From positions 1 through 64,000 of the forward strand of contig CAYUIE010000017.1 in the NCBI GenBank assembly GCA_964444665.1: DNA of 64,000 nucleotides, in the 5' to 3' direction. The translations under genes were made by a program, and so were the position numbers. Of the stretch, positions 43,554-52,554 are shown piece by piece. Numbering within the stretch: the stretch's first letter is position 1; each line of letters starts with the position of its first letter. The notes below the pieces were generated by a model. It saw nothing but the letters and a program-made list of their open reading frames with translations, was not told the origin of the DNA and searched no databases. The stretch comes from CAYZTY01 sp964444665. Its GTDB lineage: Bacteria > Planctomycetota > Phycisphaerae > Sedimentisphaerales > CAYZTY01.

Positions 43554-44813
43554 ATGGCAGAAAAGCCAAAAAACAGAGTGCTTCGGGTTTTGTGTTTTTG
43601 TCTTCTTCTCTGGGTCATAGGAACTACCAAAAATTCACCGGCAGAAACGAAAAAAACTGAAATCCTCATAGGCGCACATCTTCCTCTTAGTGGGCCCCTG
43701 TCCATGATAGGGTCAGAACAGAAATGGGCCTATGACAAGGCTGTTGAGGATATTAACAAAGCCGGCGGAATTTATGTAAAAGAATATGGCAAAAAGCTTC
43801 CGGTCCGTCTCGTAGTGATAGATGATGAAACTAATCCCAAAAAGGCTACCGAGGTTGTTGAGCATCTGATTACTAAAACTAAGGTTGATCTGCTCTTGAG
43901 TGGCCACACGGGTGCTCATGGTGTACTTCCAGGGATGGTTATAGCAGAGAAATATCATAAGTACTATCACGGCACGGTTATCTGGGTACCTGATTTCCTG
44001 GAGTATAACTTCGAATGGTGTACTATGTATTTCTTTGATATGATTCAGGGCGGTGCCATACCCTTTAAAATATGGAACACTTTGCCTGTAAGTCAACGTC
44101 CCCAGAAAATAGCTCTTTTCTTGGAAGATACATTTGATGGCAAACAAATAGGCGAAATCTGGGTAAGACTCGCTCAAAATTATGGATACAAAGTTATATT
44201 GTGGCAAAAAATGAAATCAGAGATTAAGGATTACACACCTCGAATTTTGAAGGCCAAATCAATGGGTATAGACGCAATTCTTCTTATGGCTAACACCGAA
44301 GATACTATAAGGCTGGTGCAACAAATGAAGGACAGTAATTTCAGTGTAAAATTCTTCTATGGAATGAAAGGAACATGGGCAACGGAGTTTTATGAGGCCT
44401 TGGGTAAAGATGCTGAATATATCTTTTGTGATGGCTTCTGGTCTATGGATTACCCCTTCCCAGGAGCCAAGGAACTGGGAAAGAGTTATTATGAAAAGCA
44501 CAAAAAGCACTCCGTTAGTGTAGGTATGTATTATGCTCTTTGCCAGGTTCTGTGGCAAGCTATCGAGAAGGCCGGGACACTGGACTCGGTAAAGGTACGC
44601 CAGACCGTATTATACAACGACTTTGACACAGTGATGGGCAAAGTGGATTATGATGAAAGAGGAATTGCACTTTTCCCCTTAACAGAATTCCAGTGGTGGA
44701 GGGGAAAACAACGGATTGTTTATCCCTTCGAGTATTCAAAATTCAAAATCAAGGTTACTCCGCCATGGAACAAACGCCGGGTGAAGCTAACAAGCTATCC
44801 GAGGAAAAACTAA
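43554..44813 (+). CDS. Periplasmic ligand-binding protein 3, diverged paralogue
   Basis: 419 residues. The signal region MAEKPKNRVLRVLCFCLLLW is close to copy 2, but the body differs from copies 1 and 2 at many sites (for example GHTGAHGVLPGMVIAEKYHKY against GQVGALGVIPGM, and KMKSEIKDYTPRILKAKS in the hinge region). The C-terminal tail RVKLTSYPRKN is an extension. The ligand pocket may have shifted. It is followed 56 bp later by a Cache-type histidine kinase, so this paralogue may present ligand to that kinase. Family assignment firm, role inferred. Confidence 0.87.
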   Translation: MAEKPKNRVLRVLCFCLLLWVIGTTKNSPAETKKTEILIGAHLPLSGPLSMIGSEQKWAYDKAVEDINKAGGIYVKEYGKKLPVRLVVIDDETNPKKATEVVEHLITKTKVDLLLSGHTGAHGVLPGMVIAEKYHKYYHGTVIWVPDFLEYNFEWCTMYFFDMIQGGAIPFKIWNTLPVSQRPQKIALFLEDTFDGKQIGEIWVRLAQNYGYKVILWQKMKSEIKDYTPRILKAKSMGIDAILLMANTEDTIRLVQQMKDSNFSVKFFYGMKGTWATEFYEALGKDAEYIFCDGFWSMDYPFPGAKELGKSYYEKHKKHSVSVGMYYALCQVLWQAIEKAGTLDSVKVRQTVLYNDFDTVMGKVDYDERGIALFPLTEFQWWRGKQRIVYPFEYSKFKIKVTPPWNKRRVKLTSYPRKN

Positions 44814-44869
44814 GATAAAATGGGAGTATAGATAATTACGCATGTTCTCCTTGAGGATATGGCTTTCAG

Positions 44870-46903
44870 ATGAAAAAATCACTGAAAAATAAAATAATAA
44901 TAGGTGTGCCGGCAATATTTATTGTCGTAATGCTTATTGTTATGGTTGTTGTATCGGTTATTCTTAGTAAACAGAACCGAAAAACAGCTAATACTTTAAT
45001 CCGGAATGCATTCAACATCGTACGCTTCACCATATCAGAAAGGCAGGACAAACTTCTATTTAATTCCCATCAGATGGCCTCAATGGATAATATGGGAAGG
45101 AAGATAAAGTATGTAAAGGAAAGCAGTTCGTATTTCAAATACGATACCCTGAGACCAACTTACACAAAAATAGCCGGTGTGATATACGGAATAGGAACCA
45201 CTGCCGATATTTGGAAAGCTAATATTTACAATTCAAACGGCGATTTAATGACCTTTGCAATTATTGAGGAAGACGGAAGTACTCTGGGGTGTATCCATAA
45301 CCGGGAAATTGTCGAAACTGCATCCTTAAAATCAGGCAAAGAATTGACAGGCGAGTTATGGACTAAGCAGGATAACCTGCCGGCAGGTATTGAATACAGC
45401 TTAGGCAAAGAACTTCCTAACAAAGAAGTAATTAATTTTGAAATTATCAATAAATCATTGTGTCAGGTTGCTTATTCACCTGTAATGGGAAAGGAATATA
45501 ATCCCATAACTGAACAGATGGAGATGAAGCAGGTTGGTATTGTAGTAGTGGTACAGAAGTTTGGTACGACCTTCGTTCAAAAGATGGCTGAGTTAACCGG
45601 AACCGAGATAAATATATTCACTCCTGGAGTCATGGTCTGTAGAGCTATCTGCTGCGGTACTTTCGACGACTATGAGACAATTGACCTTAGCCAATTCGAA
45701 GATGTCCAGAATGCATCGAAACTAAACAAACAGCCAATGATATTTAATGACCTTGACATTGCAAACCGTAGCTACTTTCAGGGTATCTTACCTATTTATT
45801 CAGGTCAAAAGTGTGTGGCTGCAATTGTATCCCTCTACTCCAAAAAGATGGCTAAGACTAACACAATGCAAATAATCAAACTGCTGAGCCTAGTTTACCT
45901 CATAGGCATTATACTGATAGTACCAATTACAATTTTGGTGGTTATGCGCGGGATAATAAATCCCATACAGAGAATAGCTTTTATGATGCGCGAAATAGCG
46001 CGTAACAAAGATTTCACCAAGATGTTAAAAGTTGAAAGTCAGGATGAAATAGGGGATCTTGCCTCGTCTTTTAACGAAATGACCGGAAATCTGCAGAAGA
46101 CAACTACGTCGATAGATAATCTAAACCGAGAAATTAACGAACGTATGAAAGCAGAAAGGAATCAGGCCCAATTGCTAAAAGAACTGGAAAAGACAAATCA
46201 TGAATTAAAAGAATTCGCGTACATAGCCTCACATGACTTAAAAGCTCCACTCCGCGGGATTAATACGTTAACCAATTGGATATCTTCTGATTACGCGGAT
46301 AAACTTGACGAGAAGGGTAAAGAACAATTGACACTGCTTTCACGCCGAGCGGACAGAATGCATAACCTGATTGATGGAATTCTGCAGTACTCTCGAGTAG
46401 GACGTATACACGAAGAAAAAAAACAAGTGAATCTAAATGAGCTGATAGGGGAAGTTATCGAGATGCTCGCTCCACAGGAAAACATTACTGTTACAACCGA
46501 AAATGAGCTGCCGATAATTGAATGTGGACGAACCCGCATTACCCAGGTCTTCCAGAATCTAATCAGTAATGCCATCAAATATATGGACAAACCGCAAGGC
46601 AAAATAGAAATAGGCTGTGTTGAAGAGGATGATTTCTGGAAATTCAGTGTTTCTGATAACGGGCCAGGAATTGAAAACAAGTATTTCGAAAAGATTTTCC
46701 AGCTGTTCCAGACGCTCTCACCGCGTGATGAATTTGAAAGCACCGGTGTCGGTCTCACTTTAGTAAAAAAAATCGTCGAATTATATCAAGGAAAAATCTG
46801 GGTGGAATCTAAAGTCGGAATAGGAAGCATATTCTTTTTTACATTCCCAAAACAAAAATTGGAGACTAAAAATGCGAAGCTCGAAGCCTATATTACTTGT
46901 TGA
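44870..46903 (+). CDS. Sensor histidine kinase with large Cache-like periplasmic domain
   Basis: 677 residues. TM1 (IIIGVPAIFIVVMLIVMVVVSVIL) is at about 8-31. A periplasmic region of about 290 residues resembles a double Cache module (KIAGVIYGIGTTADIWKANIY; later SYFQGILPIYSGQKCVAAIVSLY). TM2 is near 341-366 and HAMP about 365-420. The kinase core has H-box IASHDLKAPLRGI (His near 455), N-box LISNAIKYM and G1 DNGPGI. The core is very similar to that of the 38022 kinase, so the two share a recent ancestor and differ in input. It overlaps the response regulator gene by 32 bp. Confidence 0.9.
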   Translation: MKKSLKNKIIIGVPAIFIVVMLIVMVVVSVILSKQNRKTANTLIRNAFNIVRFTISERQDKLLFNSHQMASMDNMGRKIKYVKESSSYFKYDTLRPTYTKIAGVIYGIGTTADIWKANIYNSNGDLMTFAIIEEDGSTLGCIHNREIVETASLKSGKELTGELWTKQDNLPAGIEYSLGKELPNKEVINFEIINKSLCQVAYSPVMGKEYNPITEQMEMKQVGIVVVVQKFGTTFVQKMAELTGTEINIFTPGVMVCRAICCGTFDDYETIDLSQFEDVQNASKLNKQPMIFNDLDIANRSYFQGILPIYSGQKCVAAIVSLYSKKMAKTNTMQIIKLLSLVYLIGIILIVPITILVVMRGIINPIQRIAFMMREIARNKDFTKMLKVESQDEIGDLASSFNEMTGNLQKTTTSIDNLNREINERMKAERNQAQLLKELEKTNHELKEFAYIASHDLKAPLRGINTLTNWISSDYADKLDEKGKEQLTLLSRRADRMHNLIDGILQYSRVGRIHEEKKQVNLNELIGEVIEMLAPQENITVTTENELPIIECGRTRITQVFQNLISNAIKYMDKPQGKIEIGCVEEDDFWKFSVSDNGPGIENKYFEKIFQLFQTLSPRDEFESTGVGLTLVKKIVELYQGKIWVESKVGIGSIFFFTFPKQKLETKNAKLEAYITC

Positions 46904-47306
46904 AGATGATGTTGTAGACGTTATGACTATAAAACGCGCACTCAAAGACCTTAAGGTTACAAACGACCTCGTTCTCGGCGCTAACGGTGAGGAGGCACTG
47001 GATTACCTGAACAACAATTCAAATAGAACTCCTTGTCTAATTGTTTTGGATTTGAGAATGCCTAAAATGAACGGCCTCGAATTTTTGAAGAGTGTCAAAA
47101 GCGATGATGACCTGAAAAAGGTCCCTGTCGTAGTATTAACTACGTCCGAGAATGAGGAAGACAGGTCCGACTCTTTCAGATTAGGCGCCGCAGGCTATAT
47201 GGTCAAGCCAGCCGATTATGAAAAATTCGTCGAAACAATAAGGACAGTTGACTTGTATTGGACTCTAAGTGAGTTACCAAATGGAACTGGAAACAGCACA
47301 GAATAA
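46872..47306 (+). CDS. Rcp1-type single-domain response regulator
   Basis: 144 residues: one receiver domain with acidic pocket VEDDVVD, phospho-acceptor in IVLDLRMPKMNG, conserved Thr in VVVLTTSEN and Lys in MVKPAD. The length and extra loop (NNNSNRTP) match Rcp1-like regulators that pair with phytochrome-type and similar kinases. No output domain. It overlaps the kinase before it and the hybrid gene after it, so it is likely the direct phosphate acceptor for the kinases at 44870 and 38022. Confidence 0.9.
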   Translation: MRSSKPILLVEDDVVDVMTIKRALKDLKVTNDLVLGANGEEALDYLNNNSNRTPCLIVLDLRMPKMNGLEFLKSVKSDDDLKKVPVVVLTTSENEEDRSDSFRLGAAGYMVKPADYEKFVETIRTVDLYWTLSELPNGTGNSTE

Positions 47307-48423
47307 AAGACACAAAATCTTACTGGTCGAAGATAACGAAATCGACCGGACAGCTTTTATACGGCTGGTAGAAGAAAAGAAGCTACCGTACGACTATACT
47401 GTAGCTAAAGGACTTACAGATTCCATGGACATCTTAAACGACAAAAAGTACGATGTAGTGGTACTGAATTATATCCTTGATGACGGCATAGCGTTTGGCC
47501 TGCCTGAATTAACCAAGGATACTCCCGTTATTATGATTACCGGAGTGGGTGATGAGGAAATCGCTGCAAAGGCTGTGAAAGCCGGTATTTACGACTATTA
47601 TTTAGTAAAAGACATCAACCGTAGTTATCTTAATATCATACCCGCTGCAATTGAAAAAGTGATTGAACGTAAAAAAACTATGGACAAACTTCAAGAGTTT
47701 AATGTTCTGAAAAATGAATTTATTGCAAATGTATCTCACGAATTAAGGACCCCATTGACCATATTCAAGTATGTTATATCAAACGCCTTGGCTGGTGTTA
47801 ATGGACCAATCAGTCCAAGTTTGCGTCAAAAACTGGAAATAGCCGATGAAGCTGTTAAAAGACTTGCGAGAGTTATTAATAATTTTAACGATATATCGGA
47901 AATTGAAGCAGGCAATCTGGTGCTGCGCTTTACCGAATTTGACCTAAAATCGGAAATTATCAGGATATTAAACAGCTTATTACCTCTTACTAAAGAAAAA
48001 AACATAGAATTAAAGCTAAATCCTTCTATTTGCGATTTACCTATCAATGCTGACTGTAAGAGAATATCTCAGGTCTTAACAGAAATTATCGACAATGCGA
48101 TAAAGTTTACAAAGCAAAATGGTCATATTAACATATCAGTTCAAAAAACGGACAGCGAAGTTTATATAGAAGTTAACAATGATGGCGTCGGCGTCGACGT
48201 TAGTGAAATAGAAAATATATTCGACCGCTTTGTAAAAGTTAAAAAAACGACAGGTGCTGCCGAGCATGGTACAGAATTAGGTTTTTCCATAGCAAAAAAA
48301 CTTGTCGAAATGCACGACGGAAGAATCGAAGTACAGGGCAGACCGGACCATGGCACTAATGTTACGGTATTTCTACCATTGGATCCTAAATATGTATCGG
48401 AGTCTGAAACTGTAATGGTCTGA
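47281..48423 (+). CDS. Receiver-histidine kinase hybrid with degenerate receiver (Asp to Asn)
   Basis: About 380 residues from ATG 47281; GTG at 47269 would add four. An N-terminal receiver has acidic pocket VEDNE, conserved Thr (MITGVG) and Lys (LVKDIN), but the phospho-acceptor position reads VVVLNYILDDG: Asn63 stands where Asp is expected (compare ILLDLGLPD in the 48455 kinase). HisKA follows with VSHELRTPLTIFKYVISNALAG, then N-box EIIDNAIKF, a G1 box reading NNDGVGVD, and G2 reading GTELGFSIAKK, where the usual Gly is Glu. The gene starts inside the end of the Rcp1-like gene. The receiver may bind a partner without being phosphorylated. Confidence 0.85.
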   Translation: MELETAQNKRHKILLVEDNEIDRTAFIRLVEEKKLPYDYTVAKGLTDSMDILNDKKYDVVVLNYILDDGIAFGLPELTKDTPVIMITGVGDEEIAAKAVKAGIYDYYLVKDINRSYLNIIPAAIEKVIERKKTMDKLQEFNVLKNEFIANVSHELRTPLTIFKYVISNALAGVNGPISPSLRQKLEIADEAVKRLARVINNFNDISEIEAGNLVLRFTEFDLKSEIIRILNSLLPLTKEKNIELKLNPSICDLPINADCKRISQVLTEIIDNAIKFTKQNGHINISVQKTDSEVYIEVNNDGVGVDVSEIENIFDRFVKVKKTTGAAEHGTELGFSIAKKLVEMHDGRIEVQGRPDHGTNVTVFLPLDPKYVSESETVMV

Positions 48424-48454
48424 AAAACGCCGACTTTATTTCAGTTGGAGCTCG

Positions 48455-49645
48455 ATGATGGGAAATATTTGGTATACGGTCTTATTAGTTGATGATGATA
48501 TCCTTGACCAGCGGTTAACAAAACAGGCTCTGGCCAGACCTTCACAGCAAATACGATTCAAAGTCGAAGTCGCTGGGACATTATCTCAGGCCGTTAAGCT
48601 TCTAAGCACAAATAATTATGATGCCATTTTACTGGACCTGGGCTTGCCGGACAGCCAGGGCCTTGAAACTGTAAAAAAGGTCCGTTCTGAAAATTTACAA
48701 ATACCTATCATTGTATTAACCGGATTGGCTGATGAGGAAACGGGGCTTGAAGCTATAAAGGAAGGAGCTGATGATTATGTAGTAAAGGGCAACTATTTGG
48801 AGCACGTGTTGGTCCGGATTATTCGATATGCTTCAAAACGTAAAGAAGTTGAAGACAAACTCAGAAGAGCAAATGAAAAACTGAAAGAAAATGACGAACT
48901 TAAAAACGAATTTATATCGATGGTCTCACACGAAATGAGAACACCCTTGAGTATTTTTAAGAACATTATTTCAAATGCACTCGCAGGTGTTATGGGCAAG
49001 ATAAGCGAAAAATTACAAAAAAACCTTGAAACTGTAGATGAAAATATCGATAGATTGACAAGAGTTATTGATGACTTTCTCGATATCTCCAAAATTGAAG
49101 CCGGCAAGATGGATTTGCATCATGTGAAGTTAGACATGTCAACATTGGTGCGTGAGGTCGTTGATTCTTTTCTTCAGCTAACAAAAAATAAGAATATTGA
49201 GTTGCAGAGTATTGTCTCAGGAGACCAGCTTACTGTTAATGCCGACCGTGATAAGACAATACAGATATTTACAAATCTAATTGGCAACGCAATTAAATTC
49301 GTTCCCGTGAGTACCGGTCGTATCATAATACATGTTAAGAACCTCGGTGAGGAAGTTGAAGTTACTGTCGAGGATAATGGTATCGGTATAGACAAAAACG
49401 ACATTGGCAAAATCTTCCAGCGTTTTACTCGAATTGAAAAAGCAGCTTCTCCCGGTATGCCCGGAACCGGCCTGGGTTTGCCCATTGCCAAACAGCTTGT
49501 TGAAATGCAGGGTGGCCGAATCTGGGTCGAAAGTACATTGGGACAAGGTAGTGTTTTTTATTTCACCTTGCCTAAATTTAAAGCAAAAAAACAAATCAAT
49601 CATCAAAAAAAACAAGATTCCGGGGCATTAAAAAATAATGTGTAA
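48455..49645 (+). CDS. Receiver-histidine kinase hybrid with intact receiver
   Basis: 396 residues. The receiver has VDDDILD, phospho-acceptor in ILLDLGLPDSQG, IVLTGLADEE and VVKGNY. A coiled coil is followed by HisKA with MVSHEMRTPLSIFKNIISNALAGVMG, N-box LIGNAIKF, G1 DNGIGID and G2 GTGLGLPIAKQ. There is no TM segment, so it is cytoplasmic. It is a close paralogue of the 47281 gene, but all active-site residues are intact. It is the last gene of the locus, with a Lys-rich tail. With a receiver at the N terminus it could be switched by the upstream kinases. Confidence 0.88.
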   Translation: MMGNIWYTVLLVDDDILDQRLTKQALARPSQQIRFKVEVAGTLSQAVKLLSTNNYDAILLDLGLPDSQGLETVKKVRSENLQIPIIVLTGLADEETGLEAIKEGADDYVVKGNYLEHVLVRIIRYASKRKEVEDKLRRANEKLKENDELKNEFISMVSHEMRTPLSIFKNIISNALAGVMGKISEKLQKNLETVDENIDRLTRVIDDFLDISKIEAGKMDLHHVKLDMSTLVREVVDSFLQLTKNKNIELQSIVSGDQLTVNADRDKTIQIFTNLIGNAIKFVPVSTGRIIIHVKNLGEEVEVTVEDNGIGIDKNDIGKIFQRFTRIEKAASPGMPGTGLGLPIAKQLVEMQGGRIWVESTLGQGSVFYFTLPKFKAKKQINHQKKQDSGALKNNV

Positions 49646-49720
49646 AACGCAAAAAACACGAAAAGGATTTTAAATGATGTCTTTGAATCGAACACAAATT
49701 ATTCAATATTTCCTGCCTCA

Positions 49721-50161
49721 TTAACTTTTCTTCTTGCGTTTGCATGACCTGCAGGTGCCGAATATCTGCAATCTGTGTTTAAGCGGTGTGAAATTATGTT
49801 TTTTGGTTAACTCACTTTGAAGTTTCTCAATCTCCGGACTAATTACTTCAATAATCCTGCCGCATTTAATACAAACTAAGTGGTCGTGATGCTCGTGTTC
49901 GTACTCGCGCTCAAAACGCTTTAGGCCATCTCCAAAATCAGTTTCTCTTGCCAGACCGGCAGCACATATTACCTTCATTGCACGGTACACTGTTGCGAGT
50001 CCAATCTCTGGATTCTTCTTTTTTACACGTTCATAAAGGTCACCGATTGTCGGATGATTTTCCATCTTAAGGAACATTTCAAGGATTTTCTCTCGCTGCC
50101 TGCTATGAAGCATACCCGTCTTTTTCATATACCGCTCTAAGATGGTCTTGGCTGATTTCAT
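49721..50161 (-). CDS. fur: Fur family metalloregulator
   Basis: 146 residues. The N-terminal winged helix includes HSRQREKILEMFLKMENHPTI and the DNA-recognition stretch IGLATVYRAMKVI. The metal-binding part carries HEHHDHLVCIKCG and a second CXXC (CRSC) near the C terminus for the structural zinc. It is divergent from feoA across a 330-bp region containing two Fur-box-like sites, so control of ferrous iron uptake is the likely role. GGAAGA precedes the ATG. Zur or PerR cannot be fully excluded, but context favours iron. Confidence 0.85.
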   Translation of the reverse strand: MKSAKTILERYMKKTGMLHSRQREKILEMFLKMENHPTIGDLYERVKKKNPEIGLATVYRAMKVICAAGLARETDFGDGLKRFEREYEHEHHDHLVCIKCGRIIEVISPEIEKLQSELTKKHNFTPLKHRLQIFGTCRSCKRKKKS

Positions 50162-50342
50162 TTATCTTCCGAAAGGGTTCAATACATCCGAATCCAGGAA
50201 ATAAATTTCTTATGAATTTCTTGTTCTGTCTAAATACATATAAGAGAAAAGCCCATGCAAGGCTGCTGCCGGTTGGGTTTTCGTCAAATGTGTTCGTTAA
50301 ATAATATAGTAAATTGTCATATTATAAAGGTCAAGGTTTGAA

Positions 50343-50428
50343 ATTGAAAATAATTCTCAAAAATAACTATTGACAAAAATCCCATACTCCTATAATATAT
50401 TAAGGGGTTGATATTGATAATCATACTC
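50343..50428 (+). promoter_or_regulatory. feoAB promoter with two Fur-box-like sites
   Basis: TTGACA at 50370-50375 and TATAAT at 50391-50396 form a promoter with a short 15-bp spacer. GATATTGATAATCATACTC at 50410-50428 matches the 19-bp Fur consensus GATAATGATAATCATTATC at 16 positions. A weaker site, GAAATTGAAAATAATTCTC (14 of 19), begins just upstream of the window given and overlaps the region 5' of the -35. Both would let Fur block transcription of feoA-feoB under iron sufficiency. Confidence 0.7.
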
Positions 50429-50491
50429 AGTTTGTATCTAAACAGCCGCATTATCAATGAAAGATTGGAAGCATAGCCGAGAGATTAAAGA

Positions 50492-50776
50492 ATGAGTAAA
50501 TCGAATAAAAATAAAAAACCAGCGGATTATACGGGTAATCGGATATCTTTGGCTCGGATGCAGGCAGGCCAGAGAGGCAGGATAGTAGAAATAAATGGTG
50601 GTCAGGGTTTAGTACGCAGGCTTGAAGCGATTGGAATCAGAGAAGGCAGGGAAATAAAAAAGATAAGCAAGCAGTGGATGAGAGGACCTGTACTTTTGCA
50701 GCATGGCAGCAGTCAGGTTGCTCTTGGGTTTGGTATGGCTTCAAAAGTATTGGTGGAAATTATCCGGGAAGACTGA
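50492..50776 (+). CDS. feoA: FeoA ferrous iron transport accessory protein
   Basis: 94 residues: a short Lys-rich lead, then an SH3-like FeoA domain with LARMQAGQRGRIVEI, RRLEAIGIREGREI and GFGMASKVLVEI. It lies directly behind the Fur-controlled promoter and 2 bp before the start of feoB. FeoA is a small cytoplasmic protein that interacts with FeoB. Confidence 0.9.
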   Translation: MSKSNKNKKPADYTGNRISLARMQAGQRGRIVEINGGQGLVRRLEAIGIREGREIKKISKQWMRGPVLLQHGSSQVALGFGMASKVLVEIIRED

Positions 50777-50778
50777 TA

Positions 50779-52494
50779 GTGAAAATATTTCTTATGGGCA
50801 ATCCCAATGTTGGCAAGAGTGCCGTTTTCAATCGTCTTACCGGTGTGGATGTTGTTGTATCTAATTATCCCGGCACGACTGTTGAGTTTACAAAAGGCAG
50901 TCTGAAAACGAAAGAACAGGACTATGAGCTCATTGATATGCCGGGAACGTATACTCTTGAACCAACCAACAAAGCTGAACAAATAGCCCTTGAAGTGCTT
51001 AAAAGCAGAAAAGATTCAGATGTGGTCATTAATGTTGTAGAGGCCACAAACCTGGAACGCAGTCTCAATCTTACCTTGCAGTTACTAAATGAACGGGTAC
51101 CCGTTATTGTGGCGCTTAATTTCTGGGACGAGACCAAACACAAAGGAATAATCATTGATATAGAGAAATTGGAAAACATCTTAAAAGTCCCCTGCATCCC
51201 TATATGTGCTGTGACAAGTTGGGGAGTAAACCGCTTAGTCGGGAGGATTAAAGAGGCAAAACCTTCCAGGTTTCAATATGATAAGCAAGGCAGATGGCAT
51301 GAAATTGGCAATATCATAGACCAGGTGCAAACCATAACTCACCGACATCATACCTTACTGGAAAGACTTTCGGATGCTTCAGTAAAACCCCTTACCGCCC
51401 TTCCAATAGCTGTTGCTGTGCTCTTTTTTGCCTTTAAGCTGATAAGATTCATTGGCGAAGGTATAATAGGGTATGTATGTGAGCCTCTCTTTGAAAATCT
51501 ATGGTCGCCCCTGATGATGGAACTTTCATCTTTTTTAGGCTCCGAAGGATTTATCCATAACTTGATAATAGGCCGTCTTGTAGACGGGCAGGTAGATTAT
51601 GGAAACTCTTTTGGGCTGCTGACAACGGGGCTTTTTGTACCTCTTGGTGCAGTTTTGCCTTATGTTTTTGCATTTTACCTGGTGCTTTCTTTTTTAGAGG
51701 ATTTCGGCTATCTCCCCCGCCTTGCCATTATGACGGATACCTTAATGCACAGACTTGGCTTACACGGCCTGGCGATAGTACCTATGTTACTTGGGCTTGG
51801 TTGTAATGTTCCGGGCGTACTCTCGACGAGAATTCTTGAGACCCGAAGGGAAAGGTTTATCTCCATAACCATATTGTCTATCGGAGTTCCTTGTGCAGCA
51901 CTGCAGGCGATGGTAGTAGGATTAGTAGGCAGGCATGGAATGGCAAGTCTTGGAATCGTTTATGCAACCTTGTTTCTTGTATGGCTGATACTGGGAGTAT
52001 TAATGAATCTTACTGTAAAAGGAAAGTCACCTGAGATATTCATAGAAATACCCCCTTACAGAATTCCATATTTAAGGGGCCTGTCGAAGAAAATATGGAT
52101 AAGAATAAAGTGGTTTATTAAAGAGGCGGTTCCGTTCGTACTATTGGGAGTACTTATTGTAAATTTACTCTACACACTCGGCATTATTCAGTTTGTGGGC
52201 AGGATTGCTGCTCCGGTCGTTACTATAGTTTTAGGGCTGCCGCAGGAAGCAATAGGTGCCTTGCTCGTCGGCTTTTTACGTAAGGATGTGGCGGTAGGAA
52301 TGCTTATTCCACTGGAACTGACTGCAAAGCAGCTTGTTATTGCCTCCGTTGTCTTGGCGATGTATTTCCCCTGCGTTGCCACGTTTACTACAATCGTTAA
52401 GGAATTGGGATTTGTTGATATGGCCAAATCAGCCGGAATTATGATTGTATCAAGTCTTGTTGTCGGCGGATTATTGAATCTTATTCTCGTGTAA
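50779..52494 (+). CDS. feoB: FeoB ferrous iron transporter
   Basis: About 571 residues from GTG 50779, chosen because it places MGNPNVGKS at the N terminus as in other FeoB proteins; a longer frame from 50674 lies inside feoA and is rejected. The G domain has GNPNVGKS (G1), SNYPGTTVE (G2), DMPG (G3) and NFWDE where NxxD is expected (G4 region ALNFWDE). The membrane part contains two Gate-type halves with GLGCNVPGV and SIGVPCAA, and LVGFLRKDVAVGML. It is shorter than the 770-residue E. coli protein, mostly by lacking extra C-terminal helices. It imports Fe(II) across the inner membrane. Confidence 0.9.
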   Translation: MKIFLMGNPNVGKSAVFNRLTGVDVVVSNYPGTTVEFTKGSLKTKEQDYELIDMPGTYTLEPTNKAEQIALEVLKSRKDSDVVINVVEATNLERSLNLTLQLLNERVPVIVALNFWDETKHKGIIIDIEKLENILKVPCIPICAVTSWGVNRLVGRIKEAKPSRFQYDKQGRWHEIGNIIDQVQTITHRHHTLLERLSDASVKPLTALPIAVAVLFFAFKLIRFIGEGIIGYVCEPLFENLWSPLMMELSSFLGSEGFIHNLIIGRLVDGQVDYGNSFGLLTTGLFVPLGAVLPYVFAFYLVLSFLEDFGYLPRLAIMTDTLMHRLGLHGLAIVPMLLGLGCNVPGVLSTRILETRRERFISITILSIGVPCAALQAMVVGLVGRHGMASLGIVYATLFLVWLILGVLMNLTVKGKSPEIFIEIPPYRIPYLRGLSKKIWIRIKWFIKEAVPFVLLGVLIVNLLYTLGIIQFVGRIAAPVVTIVLGLPQEAIGALLVGFLRKDVAVGMLIPLELTAKQLVIASVVLAMYFPCVATFTTIVKELGFVDMAKSAGIMIVSSLVVGGLLNLILV

Positions 52495-52508
52495 ATGTAT
52501 ATCAAAAG

Positions 52509-52528
52509 AGCCGAACGGCTGATTTTAT
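52509..52528 (+). terminator. Possible terminator after feoB
   Basis: AGCCGAACGGCT can form a short hairpin and is followed by GATTTTAT. It lies 15 bp past the feoB stop. The stem is only five base pairs. Confidence 0.45.
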
Positions 52529-52554
52529 GCCGCCATTATGCTGATATCAAACTA

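Noticed and set aside
44207..44558. Antisense frames of 96-164 codons within the binding-protein genes
   Set aside because: They mirror the conserved coding frame on the other strand, and the 96-codon one is simply repeated with the duplication.
50674..50778. Extended N terminus for FeoB inside feoA
   Set aside because: The extra 35 residues lie in another frame of feoA and have no FeoB likeness; the GTG at 50779 puts the G1 motif at the expected place.
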